Assembly (NCBI GenBank): GCA_937935075.1
Contig: CALGYB010000066.1
Location: 1 to 41,847 of the forward strand
Origin: an uncultured Roseiflexus sp.
Lineage (GTDB): Bacteria; Chloroflexota; Chloroflexia; Chloroflexales; Roseiflexaceae
Reading direction: 5' to 3'
DNA length: 41,847 nucleotides
Each line of letters opens with the position of its first letter. Positions within the stretch are counted from its first letter, which is position 1. A model generated the notes under the pieces. It searched no databases and was not told where the DNA came from. It saw only the letters and a list, made by a program, of their open reading frames with translations. Positions 17,879 through 27,429 of this stretch are shown here, one piece after another. The position numbers were made by a program, and so were the translations under genes.

Positions 17879-18994
17879 ATGACGCGCAAAGTGCGAGTGG
17901 GGGTCCTGTTCGGCGGGCAATCGGGTGAACATGAGGTGTCGCTGGTCTCGGCGCGCGCGATTATGGATGGTCTCGACGCTGAACGCTATGATGTGACGCC
18001 AATTGGCATCACCAAGCAGGGGCGCTGGATCATTGCCCCCGATGCGCATGCCCGACTGCTGGCGCAGGCGGATCCGTCGAAGCTGCCAGGCGGTTTGCTG
18101 GCGACAACCACACCGGCGTCGGTTGATGTGCCTGACGAGACGACGACCGATCCGCTGACGCTGATGGTTGCCGGTGAACAGTCGCCGCTCAGGACGCTCG
18201 ATGTCGTTTTCCCGGTCCTCCATGGACCCATGGGCGAAGATGGCACGGTACAGGGAGTGCTGGAACTGATGGGGATTCCTTACGTGGGATGCGGCGTCCT
18301 GGCATCGGCGGTCGGCATGGACAAAGCGATGACGAAGGTCGCCTTTTCCGGCGCCGGGTTGCCGGTCGTGTCCTGGCTGCTTATTCGCCGGGGGGAATGG
18401 GAACGCGAACCGGCGCAGGTGCTCGATTGGGTCGAGCGGCGCCTCACCTATCCGCTGTTCGTCAAGCCGGCAAACCTGGGATCGAGCGTCGGGATCAGCA
18501 AGGCGACCGATCGTGCTGCGCTCGAACGCGGTATCGCCGCAGCCGTCGCCTATGATCGGCGGATTGTCGTCGAACAGGGTATTTCCGCGCGCGAGATCGA
18601 AGTCAGCGTTCTGGGCAATGACGAACCGGAAGTCAGTGTGCCCGGCGAAGTGGTTCCTTCCGGCGAATGGTACGACTACGAGGCAAAATACCTGAGCGGT
18701 GCGTCAAAGATTCTTATTCCTGCGCCGATTACGCTCGAACTTGCGGCACGGGTGCGCACACTCGCGGTGCAGGCGTTCAGAGCCATTGACGGAGCCGGGT
18801 TGGCGCGCGTCGATTTCTTGCTCGACCGCGAAACCGGCGACCTGTACCTGAATGAAGTCAACACCATGCCCGGTTTTACGCCGGTCAGCATGTATGCCAT
18901 GATGTGGGAAGCTAGCGGCATATCGTATCCACAATTGCTCGACCGCCTGATCGAACTGGCGCTCGAACGGCACAGGAGAGATCGGGATGCGTAA
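17879..18994 (+). CDS. ddl: D-alanine--D-alanine ligase
   Basis: Ddl joins two D-alanines for use by MurF. This 371-residue ATP-grasp enzyme shows VLFGGQSGEHEVSL at the N-terminus, FPVLHGPMGEDGTVQG, LFVKPANLGSSVGISK, the substrate-loop EWYDYEAKY and the metal-binding YLNEVNTMPGFTP. The loop tyrosine in YDYEAKY is the form seen in D-Ala-D-Ala enzymes rather than D-Ala-D-Lac ligases. It overlaps ftsQ by 8 nt. Confidence 0.97.
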   Translation: MTRKVRVGVLFGGQSGEHEVSLVSARAIMDGLDAERYDVTPIGITKQGRWIIAPDAHARLLAQADPSKLPGGLLATTTPASVDVPDETTTDPLTLMVAGEQSPLRTLDVVFPVLHGPMGEDGTVQGVLELMGIPYVGCGVLASAVGMDKAMTKVAFSGAGLPVVSWLLIRRGEWEREPAQVLDWVERRLTYPLFVKPANLGSSVGISKATDRAALERGIAAAVAYDRRIVVEQGISAREIEVSVLGNDEPEVSVPGEVVPSGEWYDYEAKYLSGASKILIPAPITLELAARVRTLAVQAFRAIDGAGLARVDFLLDRETGDLYLNEVNTMPGFTPVSMYAMMWEASGISYPQLLDRLIELALERHRRDRDA

Positions 18995-19817
18995 TGATTT
19001 TCAGTACAACCAGCCCAACACCCGTGCGCGCATTGCTGCACGGCGCAACCGTCGGCGCAACGCCGCCGGCGCCATGCCGGGTCCGCGCCGCGCTATTGGC
19101 GGCTGGCTGGCATCCGGGCGCATTGTTAGCCTGATCCTTTTCCTGGCATCACTTGGCGGACTGATCGCCATCGCCGTTTCGCCGCAGTTTGTTGTGCGCA
19201 ATCTCCAGATCAACGGCGCTCAGATCCTCGATGAATCCGACATTGAGGAGATGGCGAGCGTGACGGGCGCCTCGATCTGGCTGGTGCAGACTGACGACGT
19301 CGAAGCGCGCGTTGCACAGAGCGCATATGTCGAGCGTGTCGAAGCATCACTGGCCCTGCCCGACGTGCTGATCATCAATCTGGTGGAACGTCAACCCGAT
19401 GTGCGCTGGCAAGTCGGCGACATGCGGTTCCTGGTCGATGCCGAGGGGCGTGTGCTGGGTCTCGACAACGCTGCATTCGTGACCGATACATTGATCATTG
19501 AAGACCGTAGCGGGCGCGCGGTTGAGCCTAACGACCGGATCGATCCCGACGTGCTATCGCTTGTCCGCGCCCTGGCGCTGCGTCTGCCCAACGAGGCGGG
19601 CGTGACGCCAGCCGGTGTCAGTTGGGATATGGAACGCGGCATCACGGTGACCACTGCCGATGGGCGCACGATCGTCTTTGGCCGGAAAGATCGCCTGGAT
19701 GAAAAGATCCAGATACTGCATTTTCTGACGATCCAGGAGCCGACAGAGTATATCTGGCTCGATTTGCGACCGGCGACGCCGTACTATCGAAACGATACGC
19801 CGCCGCAACAACCGTAG
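18987..19817 (+). CDS. ftsQ: Cell division protein FtsQ/DivIB
   Basis: The 276-residue bitopic protein has a basic cytoplasmic N-terminus of about 45 residues, a membrane helix near residues 48-70 (IVSLILFLASLGGLIAIAV), and an extracytoplasmic POTRA domain starting FVVRNLQINGAQILDESDIEE. The following beta domain contains INLVERQPDVRWQVGD, typical of FtsQ/DivIB. FtsQ bridges FtsL and other divisome proteins. The ATG lies inside the end of ddl with AGGAGA upstream. Order ddl-ftsQ-ftsA-ftsZ is the widespread one. Confidence 0.94.
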   Translation: MRNDFQYNQPNTRARIAARRNRRRNAAGAMPGPRRAIGGWLASGRIVSLILFLASLGGLIAIAVSPQFVVRNLQINGAQILDESDIEEMASVTGASIWLVQTDDVEARVAQSAYVERVEASLALPDVLIINLVERQPDVRWQVGDMRFLVDAEGRVLGLDNAAFVTDTLIIEDRSGRAVEPNDRIDPDVLSLVRALALRLPNEAGVTPAGVSWDMERGITVTTADGRTIVFGRKDRLDEKIQILHFLTIQEPTEYIWLDLRPATPYYRNDTPPQQP

Positions 19818-19834
19818 GAACGACGAGGCTGAGT

Positions 19835-21082
19835 ATGGCACACCGCACGATAGTCGGAATCGATGTTGGCACGACCAAGGTCTGCACCATTGTGGGACAG
19901 GTGTACGACAGTGGGCGCGTCAATGTGCTTGGCGTCGGGCTGACGCCATCGAAAGGACTGGATAAGGGGGTTGTTGTCAATATCGACGATGCTGTGAATG
20001 CGATTGCAACCAGCATTGAAAAAGCCGAACGGCTGTCCGGCTATCGGGTGAGTGCTGCATTTGTGGGGATTGCCGGTCGGCACATCCAGTCGCTCAACAG
20101 TCGTGGCGTTGTTGCAGTGGCGCGCAGCGATCATGAAATCACCCGCCACGATGTTGCACGTGCCGTCGAGGCGGCGCAGGCAGTGGCAATTCCCACGCAG
20201 CGTGAAGTCATCCATGTCATCCCGCGCGCCTATGTGGTAGACGGCAACGAGGGCATTCGCGATCCGATCGGTATGTCCGGTTTTCGTCTCGAAGTGGAAA
20301 CCCACATCATCACGGGCGAGGTGATGGCGATCCAGAACCTGATCAAGAGTGTGCAGAAAACCGGCGTCGAGATCGACGACCTGGTGCTGCAACCGCTGGC
20401 AGCCGGCGAAGCGGTGCTCAGCGCCGACGACAAAGACCGGGGCGTGGTGCTGGTGGACATCGGCGGGGGCACAACCGATATCGCCGTTTTTGCCCAGGGG
20501 GGCATCTGGCATACCAGCGTCATTCCCGTTGGCGGCAACCATTTCACTAACGATATCGTGATCGTTCAGCAGACGCCCCACAACACCGCCGAGTATTTGA
20601 AACTGAAATATGGCGCAGCGATCGCCGAAGAAACGGAGGAAGAACCGGATGTGATCGAAGCCGAAGGGTTTGCGCCTGGCGAGCGGCAGCAGATCAGCCG
20701 CACTATGCTGAATCAGGTGCTTCAGGCGCGCGCCGAAGAATTGACGGAACTGATCTACAACGAAATCCGGCGCAGCGGCTACGAAGGTCTCCTGCCGGCA
20801 GGCATCGTTCTGACCGGCGGCGCCGCGCAGTTGCTGCGCCTCGACGAGTTGATGCGCGACATGCTCGGCATTCCGGTGCGCATCGGCATACCCGCCGATC
20901 TCACCGGGCTGGCGGATACGCTCAACAGCCCCGCGTATGCCACTGCGATCGGGTTGTTGCGCTGGGGCATGCGCCATGGCATGAGCGGTCTTCATTCCAG
21001 CAGCGGACCACCGTCTGATCACGGTGGTTGGGTTTCGACCTACGAACGATTCAAACGATGGCTGAAAGAGTTTCTGCCATAA
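19835..21082 (+). CDS. ftsA: Cell division protein FtsA
   Basis: FtsA is an actin-like ATPase that tethers FtsZ to the membrane. The 415-residue protein has the phosphate-1 motif [15 protein letters not shown], the SHS2-type 1C insertion after about residue 85, phosphate-2 [17 protein letters not shown] and the adenosine motif [11 protein letters not shown]. The C-terminal [17 protein letters not shown] can form the amphipathic membrane-targeting helix expected of FtsA. It ends 17 nt before ftsZ. Confidence 0.97.
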   Translation: MAHRTIVGIDVGTTKVCTIVGQVYDSGRVNVLGVGLTPSKGLDKGVVVNIDDAVNAIATSIEKAERLSGYRVSAAFVGIAGRHIQSLNSRGVVAVARSDHEITRHDVARAVEAAQAVAIPTQREVIHVIPRAYVVDGNEGIRDPIGMSGFRLEVETHIITGEVMAIQNLIKSVQKTGVEIDDLVLQPLAAGEAVLSADDKDRGVVLVDIGGGTTDIAVFAQGGIWHTSVIPVGGNHFTNDIVIVQQTPHNTAEYLKLKYGAAIAEETEEEPDVIEAEGFAPGERQQISRTMLNQVLQARAEELTELIYNEIRRSGYEGLLPAGIVLTGGAAQLLRLDELMRDMLGIPVRIGIPADLTGLADTLNSPAYATAIGLLRWGMRHGMSGLHSSSGPPSDHGGWVSTYERFKRWLKEFLP

Positions 21083-21099
21083 CGCAAGGAGAGGGATCA

Positions 21100-22293
21100 A
21101 TGATCGATTACGACAGTTTGAGCCAGGCCGCAGAGAACTTCGCGGTCATCAAAGTGGTCGGCGTCGGCGGCGGCGGGTCCAACGCCGTTGACCGCATGGT
21201 CGACGAAGGTGTGCACGGGATTGAGTTTATCACAATCAATACCGACGCACAGGCGCTCCTGCATTCGCGCGCATCGACTCGCATTCGGATCGGTGACAAA
21301 CTCACCAAAGGGCTTGGTTCGGGCGGCAACCCGGTTATCGGGCAAAAAGCCGCCGAAGAGACGACCGAGGAGATCTACGAGGCGCTCAAGGGCGCCGATA
21401 TGGTGTTCATTACGGCAGGCATGGGAGGGGGCACCGGCACCGGCGCTTCGCCGGTCATCGCCAGCATCGCGCAGGACCTGGGGATGCTGACGGTTGGCGT
21501 GGTGACGAAGCCGTTCAGTTTCGAGGGCAACCATCGTCGCAAGACCGCCGAACAGGGCATCGAGCAACTCCGTCCGATGGTCGATACGTTGATCGTCATC
21601 CCCAACGACCGACTTCTGCAAACGGCGAGCAAGAACACGTCGATGCTTCAGGCGTTTCAGATGGCGGACAACGTGCTGCGCCAGGGCATTCAGGGCATTT
21701 CGGACCTGATCACGCAGCGCGGGTTGATCAATGTCGACTTTGCCGACGTGAAGACGATCATGGCGCGCCAGGGGTCGGCGCTCATGGCGCTGGGCGTCGG
21801 CAGTGGCGATAACCGCATGGTCGATGCCGTCAACGAGGCGATTGCGTCCCCGCTGCTCGAAGTGTCGATCGACGGTGCGAAGGGTGTGCTGTTCAACGTC
21901 ACCGGCGGCGAAGACCTCGGCATCCTCGAAGTATACGAAGCAGCGGACATTGTGGCGAAGGCGGTGGATCCGGAGGCGAACATTATCTTTGGCGCGGTGA
22001 TCGATCCGACGTTCCCGCCTGGCCAGGTGAAGATCACCCTGATTGCCACCGGCTTTGACGCCAGCCGTCCGGCGGAGGCGCGCAAGCGCATCTATATGTC
22101 CGGTTCGCAGCCGCAGCAACCTGCCCAACCCAAGCGTGACATGGCGTATGCCGAACCACATCCGCCAGCGGCAAGCCCGCCAGCCGCGCCTCGACCGCAG
22201 CCGTCGCAACCTGCGCGGCCGCAGAGCGCCAGCATCAGCCCCGACGACCTGGACATCCCGCCGTTCCTGCGCAACCGCCGAAAGAACGGATAG
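21100..22293 (+). CDS. ftsZ: Cell division protein FtsZ
   Basis: FtsZ is the tubulin-like GTPase forming the division ring. It has [15 protein letters not shown], the GTP signature [13 protein letters not shown], the T7-loop region [11 protein letters not shown], a proline/glutamine-rich linker from about residue 345, and the C-terminal peptide [12 protein letters not shown] that binds FtsA and other partners. The frame is open upstream through the end of ftsA, but ATG 21100 with AAGGAGAGGG upstream is clearly the start (397 residues). It is the last gene of the plus-strand cluster. Confidence 0.98.
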   Translation: MIDYDSLSQAAENFAVIKVVGVGGGGSNAVDRMVDEGVHGIEFITINTDAQALLHSRASTRIRIGDKLTKGLGSGGNPVIGQKAAEETTEEIYEALKGADMVFITAGMGGGTGTGASPVIASIAQDLGMLTVGVVTKPFSFEGNHRRKTAEQGIEQLRPMVDTLIVIPNDRLLQTASKNTSMLQAFQMADNVLRQGIQGISDLITQRGLINVDFADVKTIMARQGSALMALGVGSGDNRMVDAVNEAIASPLLEVSIDGAKGVLFNVTGGEDLGILEVYEAADIVAKAVDPEANIIFGAVIDPTFPPGQVKITLIATGFDASRPAEARKRIYMSGSQPQQPAQPKRDMAYAEPHPPAASPPAAPRPQPSQPARPQSASISPDDLDIPPFLRNRRKNG

Positions 22294-22297
22294 CCGC

Positions 22298-23050
22298 CTA
22301 TGGCAACGTCAGTACTTCCGGCTCGCCCTCGGTTATCGCAATGGTATGCTCGAATTGCGCCGAGAGCGAGCCATCGGCGGTGCGCACCGTCCAGCCGTCG
22401 GTTTTGTCCAGCACTGCCTCGGGCTTGCCAGCGTTGACCATCGGCTCAATCGTAAAGGTCATACCGGGATGCAACCGCTTCCCCGTGCCGGGCTTGCCAT
22501 AGTGCAGCACGGTTGGTTCCTCGTGCAACAGTTGCCCGACGCCGTGCCCGGTCCATTCCCGCACGACCGAGAAGCCATTGGCTTCAACGTAGGTCTGTAT
22601 CGCTGCGCCGATGTCACCCAGGCGTGCGCCGCCGCGCGCCGCGCGAATGCCGCGCCACATTGCCTCTTCGGTCACCTCCAGTAACCGCTGCGCTTCCGGC
22701 GAAATCTTCCCCACCGGCACCGTGATGCACGAATCGCCATACCAGCCGTTCAACCGCACCCCCATGTCGATACCGATGATGTCTCCTTCTTTCAGGCGCT
22801 CGTTGCCCGGAATGCCATGGCAGACGACATTGTTGATGGCAACACAGATCGTGGCGGGAAAGCCGCGATACCCCTTGTATGCCGGTATTGCGCCACGTTT
22901 TCGCACAAACTGCTCGGCAATGCGATCGAGTTCTCTGGTCGTTACACCAGGACGCACATGCTCGCGCAGCACCTCGAACGTTTCGGCTACCAGACGGCCA
23001 GCAGCGCGCATGAGCGCAATCTGCTGCCGTGTACGCAAGACGACTGACAT
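22298..23050 (-). CDS. map: Methionine aminopeptidase, type I
   Basis: This 250-residue enzyme removes the N-terminal methionine from nascent proteins. The metal- and substrate-binding motifs are visible: NNVVCHGIPG (histidine), GDIIGIDMGVRLNGWYGDSC (two aspartates), GHGVGQLLHEEPTV (histidine) and the glutamates in FTIEPMVN and QFEHTIAI. The frame extends upstream, but ATG 23050 with AGGAAC upstream gives the usual N-terminus MSVVLRTRQQIALMRAAG. Its stop lies 4 nt from the ftsZ stop, tail to tail. No zinc-finger extension is present. Confidence 0.97.
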   Translation of the reverse strand: MSVVLRTRQQIALMRAAGRLVAETFEVLREHVRPGVTTRELDRIAEQFVRKRGAIPAYKGYRGFPATICVAINNVVCHGIPGNERLKEGDIIGIDMGVRLNGWYGDSCITVPVGKISPEAQRLLEVTEEAMWRGIRAARGGARLGDIGAAIQTYVEANGFSVVREWTGHGVGQLLHEEPTVLHYGKPGTGKRLHPGMTFTIEPMVNAGKPEAVLDKTDGWTVRTADGSLSAQFEHTIAITEGEPEVLTLP

Positions 23051-23153
23051 AGACTGAATGTTCCTGGCGCCTGCGGTGGCGCACAATAGATGCAAAGAGC
23101 GGCGCTTTGCGCAGCGTCGCCGATTGCTGTCTGCAATGATGAATCTTCCTGTT

Positions 23154-23162
23154 ATTATAGCA
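23154..23162 (-). promoter_or_regulatory. Extended -10 promoter for map
   Basis: On the minus strand TGCTATAAT matches an extended -10 element (TGN followed by a perfect TATAAT). No convincing -35 is seen, as is usual for extended -10 promoters. The predicted leader of map would be about 95 nt. The same TGCTATAAT stands on the minus strand at 37571-37579. Confidence 0.55.
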
Positions 23163-23164
23163 CA

Positions 23165-23312
23165 ATGCCTGCACACACTCGTTTATCCTCGCACAAAGGC
23201 ACAGAGGCTCTTTTCTCTCTGCGCCGATGCCGTTGTGTGCATCTCGACCGTGGTAGCATTGCGCCTTGTACAACGGTACGGAGGCACGAAGGTTTTTTTA
23301 TCTTCTTTTTGC
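23165..23312. repeat. Single diverged copy of the 87-bp repeat family
   Basis: This stretch contains GCACAAAGGCACAGAGG, TTTCTCTCTGC and the run GTGCATCTCGACCGTGGTAGC, matching the tandem units at 24841-25060. It fills most of the intergenic space between map and the MFS gene. It encodes nothing recognisable. Confidence 0.75.
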
Positions 23313-23324
23313 GCCTCCGAAATA

Positions 23325-23333
23325 TGCGATAAT
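23325..23333 (+). promoter_or_regulatory. Possible extended -10 promoter for the MFS gene
   Basis: TGCGATAAT at 23325-23333 fits an extended -10 (TGN plus GATAAT), 33 bp before the ATG of the transporter gene. The T-rich stretch upstream offers only a poor -35. Confidence 0.4.
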
Positions 23334-23366
23334 GACGGCTCGCAATAGAGAGAGGGCCTCGCTGCC

Positions 23367-24776
23367 ATGGTCGAAGAAACGATCGCTTCCTCACCTGCCC
23401 GCCGCTCAGGCATCTGGGTCGCCGGACGGCGCGTGCTTACCGTCGGGCTGGTTCTGATCATCATTGCTACTGCCTTTGAGATGCTGGCGGTCGCTGCCAC
23501 GATGCCCGCCACCGCACGCGATCTTGGCGGACTGGCGTGGTACGGCTGGGCATTCAGCGCCTTCATGCTGGCGAACATGGTCGCTGCGACCGTCGCCGGA
23601 CCAGAAGCGGATCGCCGGGGAGTCGCCATGCCGTTCATTGTCGGAACGTTGCTCTTTGTTGCAGGCTTGCTTCTCGCAGGGCTGGCGCTGACCATGCCGT
23701 TGCTGATCGTCGGGCGGGCAGTGCAGGGGTTGGGCAGCGGCGTCATCGGCGCGGTGGTGTACATCATCGTTGGGCGCGGCTACGAGGCGGAGGCGCGTCC
23801 ACGCATGCTGGCAATCATTTCGAGCGCCTGGGTTGTGCCGGGCATGGTCGGTCCTGGTCTGGCGGGGATCATCACCGAGCACATCGGCTGGCGCTGGGTC
23901 TTCCTGGGGCTGATTCCGCTGCCGCTCGTCGCCGCGCTCATGGCGTTGCCGTCGTTGCGTCGTCTTGCGCCTGCACCGCAATCGTTCGATATTGACGATC
24001 ATCGAGCGCGCAACAACGATGTTCGAATGGCGCTTGTGCTCGCCACCGGCGCAGCGATGACGATCAGCGGACTGGGCCAGGTGAGCGCCGCGCCGGTCGC
24101 CGGAGTCGCGCTGGTCGTCACCGGCGCCATCATAACCGTTGTGGCGCTACGGAATATTCTGCCGCCGGGGACGCTTCGCGCTGCGCCCGGACTGCCTGCC
24201 GTGATTGCTGCTATGGGGTTGCTTAACCTCTCGTTCTTTGGCGTCGATGCCTTCGTGCCGCTGACCCTCACCGCAGTGCGCGGCTTGAGCGTCGTGCTTG
24301 CCGGGTTGGCGCTGACCGCCGCAACTCTGACGTGGACGGCGGGCGCCTGGATGCAGGCGCGCCTGGTGCGCCGCCATCCACCCGGTTTGATCGCAGCCGC
24401 CGGTTTGTTTGTGATGCTGATCGGGATTGGCGCGACGATCGCCACGATTGCGCCGGTTGTCCCGCCGCTGCTCAGCATTGTCACGTGGGGTGTTGCGGGT
24501 TGCGGCATCGGTCTGGCGTATTCCGCCCTGTCGCTCGCTATGCTGCAGAACGCAACACAGGGACGTGAAGGTCGCGCGTCATCGGCGTTGCAGATCGCCA
24601 GTCAACTGGGAACGGCGCTTGGCGCAGGAATCGGCGGTGTGATCATCGGCTCAGGAGAACAGAGTGATATGGTCGAAGCCGGACGGGTTGCGCTGCACTT
24701 TGTGTTGATGGCGGCCGTTGCTGGATTGGCTATTCTGATTGCGTATCGTATCCATATCTCGAACGCGCGTCATTGA
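23367..24776 (+). CDS. MFS transporter, multidrug exporter type
   Basis: The 469-residue protein has 13-14 hydrophobic segments, as in the DHA2-like drug:proton antiporters. Visible features are the motif AATMPATARDLGG near the first helix, GPEADRRGVAMPF as the loop 2-3 motif, LIVGRAVQGLGSGVIGAVVYIIVGRGY, and the antiporter-like VVPGMVGPGLAGIITEHIGWRWVF. These suggest export of small compounds, but the substrate cannot be told from sequence. ATG 23367 follows AGAGAGGG at about 11 nt. It stands alone, flanked on both sides by the 87-bp repeat family. Confidence 0.92.
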   Translation: MVEETIASSPARRSGIWVAGRRVLTVGLVLIIIATAFEMLAVAATMPATARDLGGLAWYGWAFSAFMLANMVAATVAGPEADRRGVAMPFIVGTLLFVAGLLLAGLALTMPLLIVGRAVQGLGSGVIGAVVYIIVGRGYEAEARPRMLAIISSAWVVPGMVGPGLAGIITEHIGWRWVFLGLIPLPLVAALMALPSLRRLAPAPQSFDIDDHRARNNDVRMALVLATGAAMTISGLGQVSAAPVAGVALVVTGAIITVVALRNILPPGTLRAAPGLPAVIAAMGLLNLSFFGVDAFVPLTLTAVRGLSVVLAGLALTAATLTWTAGAWMQARLVRRHPPGLIAAAGLFVMLIGIGATIATIAPVVPPLLSIVTWGVAGCGIGLAYSALSLAMLQNATQGREGRASSALQIASQLGTALGAGIGGVIIGSGEQSDMVEAGRVALHFVLMAAVAGLAILIAYRIHISNARH

Positions 24777-24840
24777 GCATGCCGGTGGTTCTGGCGGCAT
24801 CAAACGGCAACCGATGTGCGTGCTTACTGTTGCTCACACG

Positions 24841-25060
24841 AAGGCGTATTGTTTTCCGCACCGTTGCGCCTTTGTGCGCATCTCGACCGGGTCAGGATTG
24901 CGCCTCGCACAAAGGCGCGGAGGCGCAAAGGCGTATTGTTTTCTGCACCGTTGCGCCTTTGTGCGCATCTCGACCGTGGTAGCATTGTGTCTCACACAAA
25001 GGCACAGAGGCGCAAAGGTTCATTTCTCTCTGCACCGTCGTGTGCATTTCACAACGCAAG
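24841..25060. repeat. Three tandem 87-bp repeats
   Basis: Units begin at 24841, 24928 and 25015, an exact 87-bp period. Each includes a GCACCGT...GTGCGCATCTCGACCG segment and a CACAAAGGC-type segment followed by AGAGGCGCAAAGG. The parts CCTTTGTGCG and CACAAAGG are complementary, so each unit can form a hairpin. The third copy is truncated. No gene lies between 24777 and 25081. Confidence 0.85.
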
Positions 25061-25081
25061 CAGGCAGAAGAGGAGCAGACG

Positions 25082-26050
25082 CTAATCTCTTTTGCGCTCC
25101 CGCCCTGCCAGCAGGAGATAGGCGTACAGCGCAACGCCGCTGAGCAGGGCAACCGCATATTTGACTGTCAGCGGCAGATCCGACGGCGAGATAAACCCCT
25201 CGATCACGCCTGCAATGACCAGCAGCAGGGCACACCCCAAAAGAAGACGAACCGCTCGACGTGCCGCCAGCGCGAGCGCGGCGCGCCGGGTCATCAGACC
25301 CGGACGTGCGACAGCCCATCCGAGTTGTAGCCCTGCTCCGCCGGCAATGATGATCACGCTCAGTTCAACAACGCCGTGCGCTGCAACGAAGCCCCACAGG
25401 TTGCTGCTGAACCCATACGCCTGCGCCGCGCCTGCCACGACGCCGAGCAGCAAGCCATTCTGCGCCAGGACGAATAACGTCAGTGCGCCAAGAAGCACAC
25501 CGCCGGCAAATGCCAGGATTGCCACCCGGATGTTGTTCGTGGCAATTAACGCTGCCGATGCTGACCGTCCTTCGTCGTTGATTGCCTTCCACCACTCACG
25601 TCCGGCGCGAATATCGCTGATGACGCCGTCGACCCCTGGAACCAGCAGCGCGCCGGCAGCCGGATCGTTGAGGGTGATGAAGAAGCCGATCAACGCCGGG
25701 ATTAGAAACATGAGCAGCGATGCCAGCGTGTAGAGCCATGTCTCGCGGAAGGTGCGCGGCAGATCGGTGGTGAAATAGCGCACCAGAGCACTGCTGCGAT
25801 CTGCGCGGCGTTGATACACTTCTGCGTGCGCGCGCGCGACCAACCCGTTGAGATAATCCACCACCCGATGGTTGGGAAAATCGCGCCGCGCTACTGCCAG
25901 ATCTGAGGTTGCGCTACGGTACAGTCGCCCAAGTTCGGTGATTTCCTCGTCTTCCAACGCCGCCAGACCGCCGCGCCGCGAACGCTCCACGATGGCGCTC
26001 AGTCGCTCCCAGGAGGTTTTCTTCCGGTTGATGAAATCTTCGACTAACAT
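25082..26050 (-). CDS. SpoIIM-like integral membrane protein (DUF95 family)
   Basis: The 322-residue product has a hydrophilic helical N-terminal half (about 100 residues) and then five to six membrane helices. The segment AAHGVVELSVIIIAGGAGLQLG is the characteristic stage II sporulation protein M-type signature. Homologues occur widely outside spore formers, often near RDD or MoxR genes, and their biochemical role is not known. I chose ATG 26050 (MLVEDFINRKK); upstream codons run into the heptad repeat and look non-coding. No sporulation genes are nearby, so the name should not be read as a sporulation function. Confidence 0.88.
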   Translation of the reverse strand: MLVEDFINRKKTSWERLSAIVERSRRGGLAALEDEEITELGRLYRSATSDLAVARRDFPNHRVVDYLNGLVARAHAEVYQRRADRSSALVRYFTTDLPRTFRETWLYTLASLLMFLIPALIGFFITLNDPAAGALLVPGVDGVISDIRAGREWWKAINDEGRSASAALIATNNIRVAILAFAGGVLLGALTLFVLAQNGLLLGVVAGAAQAYGFSSNLWGFVAAHGVVELSVIIIAGGAGLQLGWAVARPGLMTRRAALALAARRAVRLLLGCALLLVIAGVIEGFISPSDLPLTVKYAVALLSGVALYAYLLLAGRERKRD

Positions 26051-26052
26051 TG

Positions 26053-26078
26053 TGAGAACCGAGAACTGAGAACTGAAG
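26053..26078 (-). repeat. Heptad repeat (AGTTCTC / GGTTCTC) at a gene start
   Basis: Reading the minus strand, AGTTCTC, AGTTCTC and GGTTCTC lead directly into the ATG of the SpoIIM-like gene. This is the same heptad family as the array abutting the rsmH start at 2745-2863. Confidence 0.75.
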
Positions 26079-26109
26079 GGTAGGGGTTTGGAGTTCATTC
26101 TTCCATGTC

Positions 26110-26202
26110 CCCTGTCACCTTTGCGCCTGCAACAGTGGTAGTGCCGCCTGCCAGAGACGGTGCGTACCACATTCTTACCCGTACCCTGTCACCTTTGCGC
26201 CT
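26110..26202. repeat. Two copies of a 19-bp direct repeat
   Basis: CCCTGTCACCTTTGCGCCT occurs at 26110-26128 and 26184-26202, 74 bp apart, in the intergenic region between the SpoIIM-like gene and manA. No gene is seen here. Confidence 0.7.
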
Positions 26203-26219
26203 TTGTGTTATCAATACGT

Positions 26220-27281
26220 TCAACATTCAATGACTGTTTGCGCCACCCGTAGCACATCCACGCCACGCTGTGCGAATTCGCGCCGCAGTGCATCCAGGTC
26301 TGGCACGTATGCCCGCAAGATCCGCGCTTCCCCAGTTGGCACGAGCGCATACGAACCAAGGCGTGCCGGGATCACAACTGCTACGCCGCGTCGCAACTCA
26401 CGCACTCCGGTGTCCCACTGTAATGTCGCTGATCCCTCGATGATCGTCAGAATCTCGAATGTCGCTGGATCGACGGCGCGTTTGACGGCGCTTGCGAGCG
26501 CCAGGCGTTCAAGCGCAAAGGATCGGCACGCCACCAGCAGATCGCGCCCTGTTTCCAATGGCAGCGGCGGCACGATGCCACGCGGAGCAGGTGAATAGTC
26601 GGTCACATCGAGCGCTTGCTCGACGTGTAACTCGCGCGGTTTGCCGGTTGCGGCATCGACCCGGCCGTAATCGTAGACGCGGTAGGTGAGATCTGATTTC
26701 TGTTGAATCTCAAACAGCACGATCCCTGCATTGATTGCGTGCAGTGTCCCTGCCGGAACAAACACCGTATCACCGGCCGCTATCGGCAGACGCCGCAGCA
26801 ACGGTTCGAGCGCGCCGGCGGCAATCGCGGCAGCGAGTTCGTCGCGGCTGACGGTGCGCGTCAGCCCATACACCACATCGGCGCCCGGAATGGCGCGCAG
26901 AATGTGCCATGACTCGGTTTTGCCGTGGAAACCGGTGGCGGCCTCGCGCGTATGTGCATAGGCGTCATCAGGATGCACCTGGATCGACAGACGATCCGCC
27001 GCATCGATGAATTTGGCCAGTAATGGGAAATCGGCGCCGTATTGTGCGATAGTGCGCTCGCCAACCAGCGCTGCGCCGTAGTCGTGCGTCACCTGCGCCA
27101 GCGTCCGCCCCGCCAGCGGTCCTTCAATGATCGGGTTGGTGTCATACACCAGCCAGATCTCGCCAAGGCGTTCAGGACGTGGCTGCGGCAGTTCCAGCCA
27201 GTTGGCGAGGAACGTTCCGCCCCAGAGCGGATGGGCAAGACGTGGTTGAGTAATCAGCGGGTACAGATCGATTGAAGGCAC
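26220..27281 (-). CDS. manA: Mannose-6-phosphate isomerase, type I (class I PMI)
   Basis: This 353-residue cupin enzyme interconverts mannose 6-phosphate and fructose 6-phosphate, feeding GDP-mannose synthesis or mannose catabolism. The zinc ligands are visible in LSIQVHPDDAYAH (Gln and His), KTESWHIL (Glu) and GTLHAINAG (His). The GTG start at 27281 has AAGGTGA upstream. The shorter length resembles the Bacillus-type enzyme. It is not in an operon with other sugar genes, although a GH130 mannoside-type enzyme is encoded at 37594-38640. Confidence 0.93.
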   Translation of the reverse strand: MPSIDLYPLITQPRLAHPLWGGTFLANWLELPQPRPERLGEIWLVYDTNPIIEGPLAGRTLAQVTHDYGAALVGERTIAQYGADFPLLAKFIDAADRLSIQVHPDDAYAHTREAATGFHGKTESWHILRAIPGADVVYGLTRTVSRDELAAAIAAGALEPLLRRLPIAAGDTVFVPAGTLHAINAGIVLFEIQQKSDLTYRVYDYGRVDAATGKPRELHVEQALDVTDYSPAPRGIVPPLPLETGRDLLVACRSFALERLALASAVKRAVDPATFEILTIIEGSATLQWDTGVRELRRGVAVVIPARLGSYALVPTGEARILRAYVPDLDALRREFAQRGVDVLRVAQTVIEC

Positions 27282-27429
27282 GGCATCACCTTGCTGATGA
27301 GCGACAGTATCCGGCGTCGCTACTATCGTAAAGCCTCACCAGCGACAGTATACACGATTCGCGCCGCGATAGCGGGTATCACCACCCCGGGAGCGCGGGT
27401 GTCGCGCCTGCAACGCTGGGAAGGCGCGT
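27282..27429. other. Intergenic region upstream of manA
   Basis: This part of the 680-bp gap between manA and the methyltransferase gene shows no ORF or structure I can support. The manA promoter should lie here. Confidence 0.3.

Noticed and set aside
19784-21100. A 438-codon minus-strand ORF opposite ftsA
   Set aside because: Antisense shadow of the clearly conserved ftsA.
25082-26050. Sporulation function for the SpoIIM-like gene
   Set aside because: The family is common in non-sporulating bacteria and no other sporulation genes are present.
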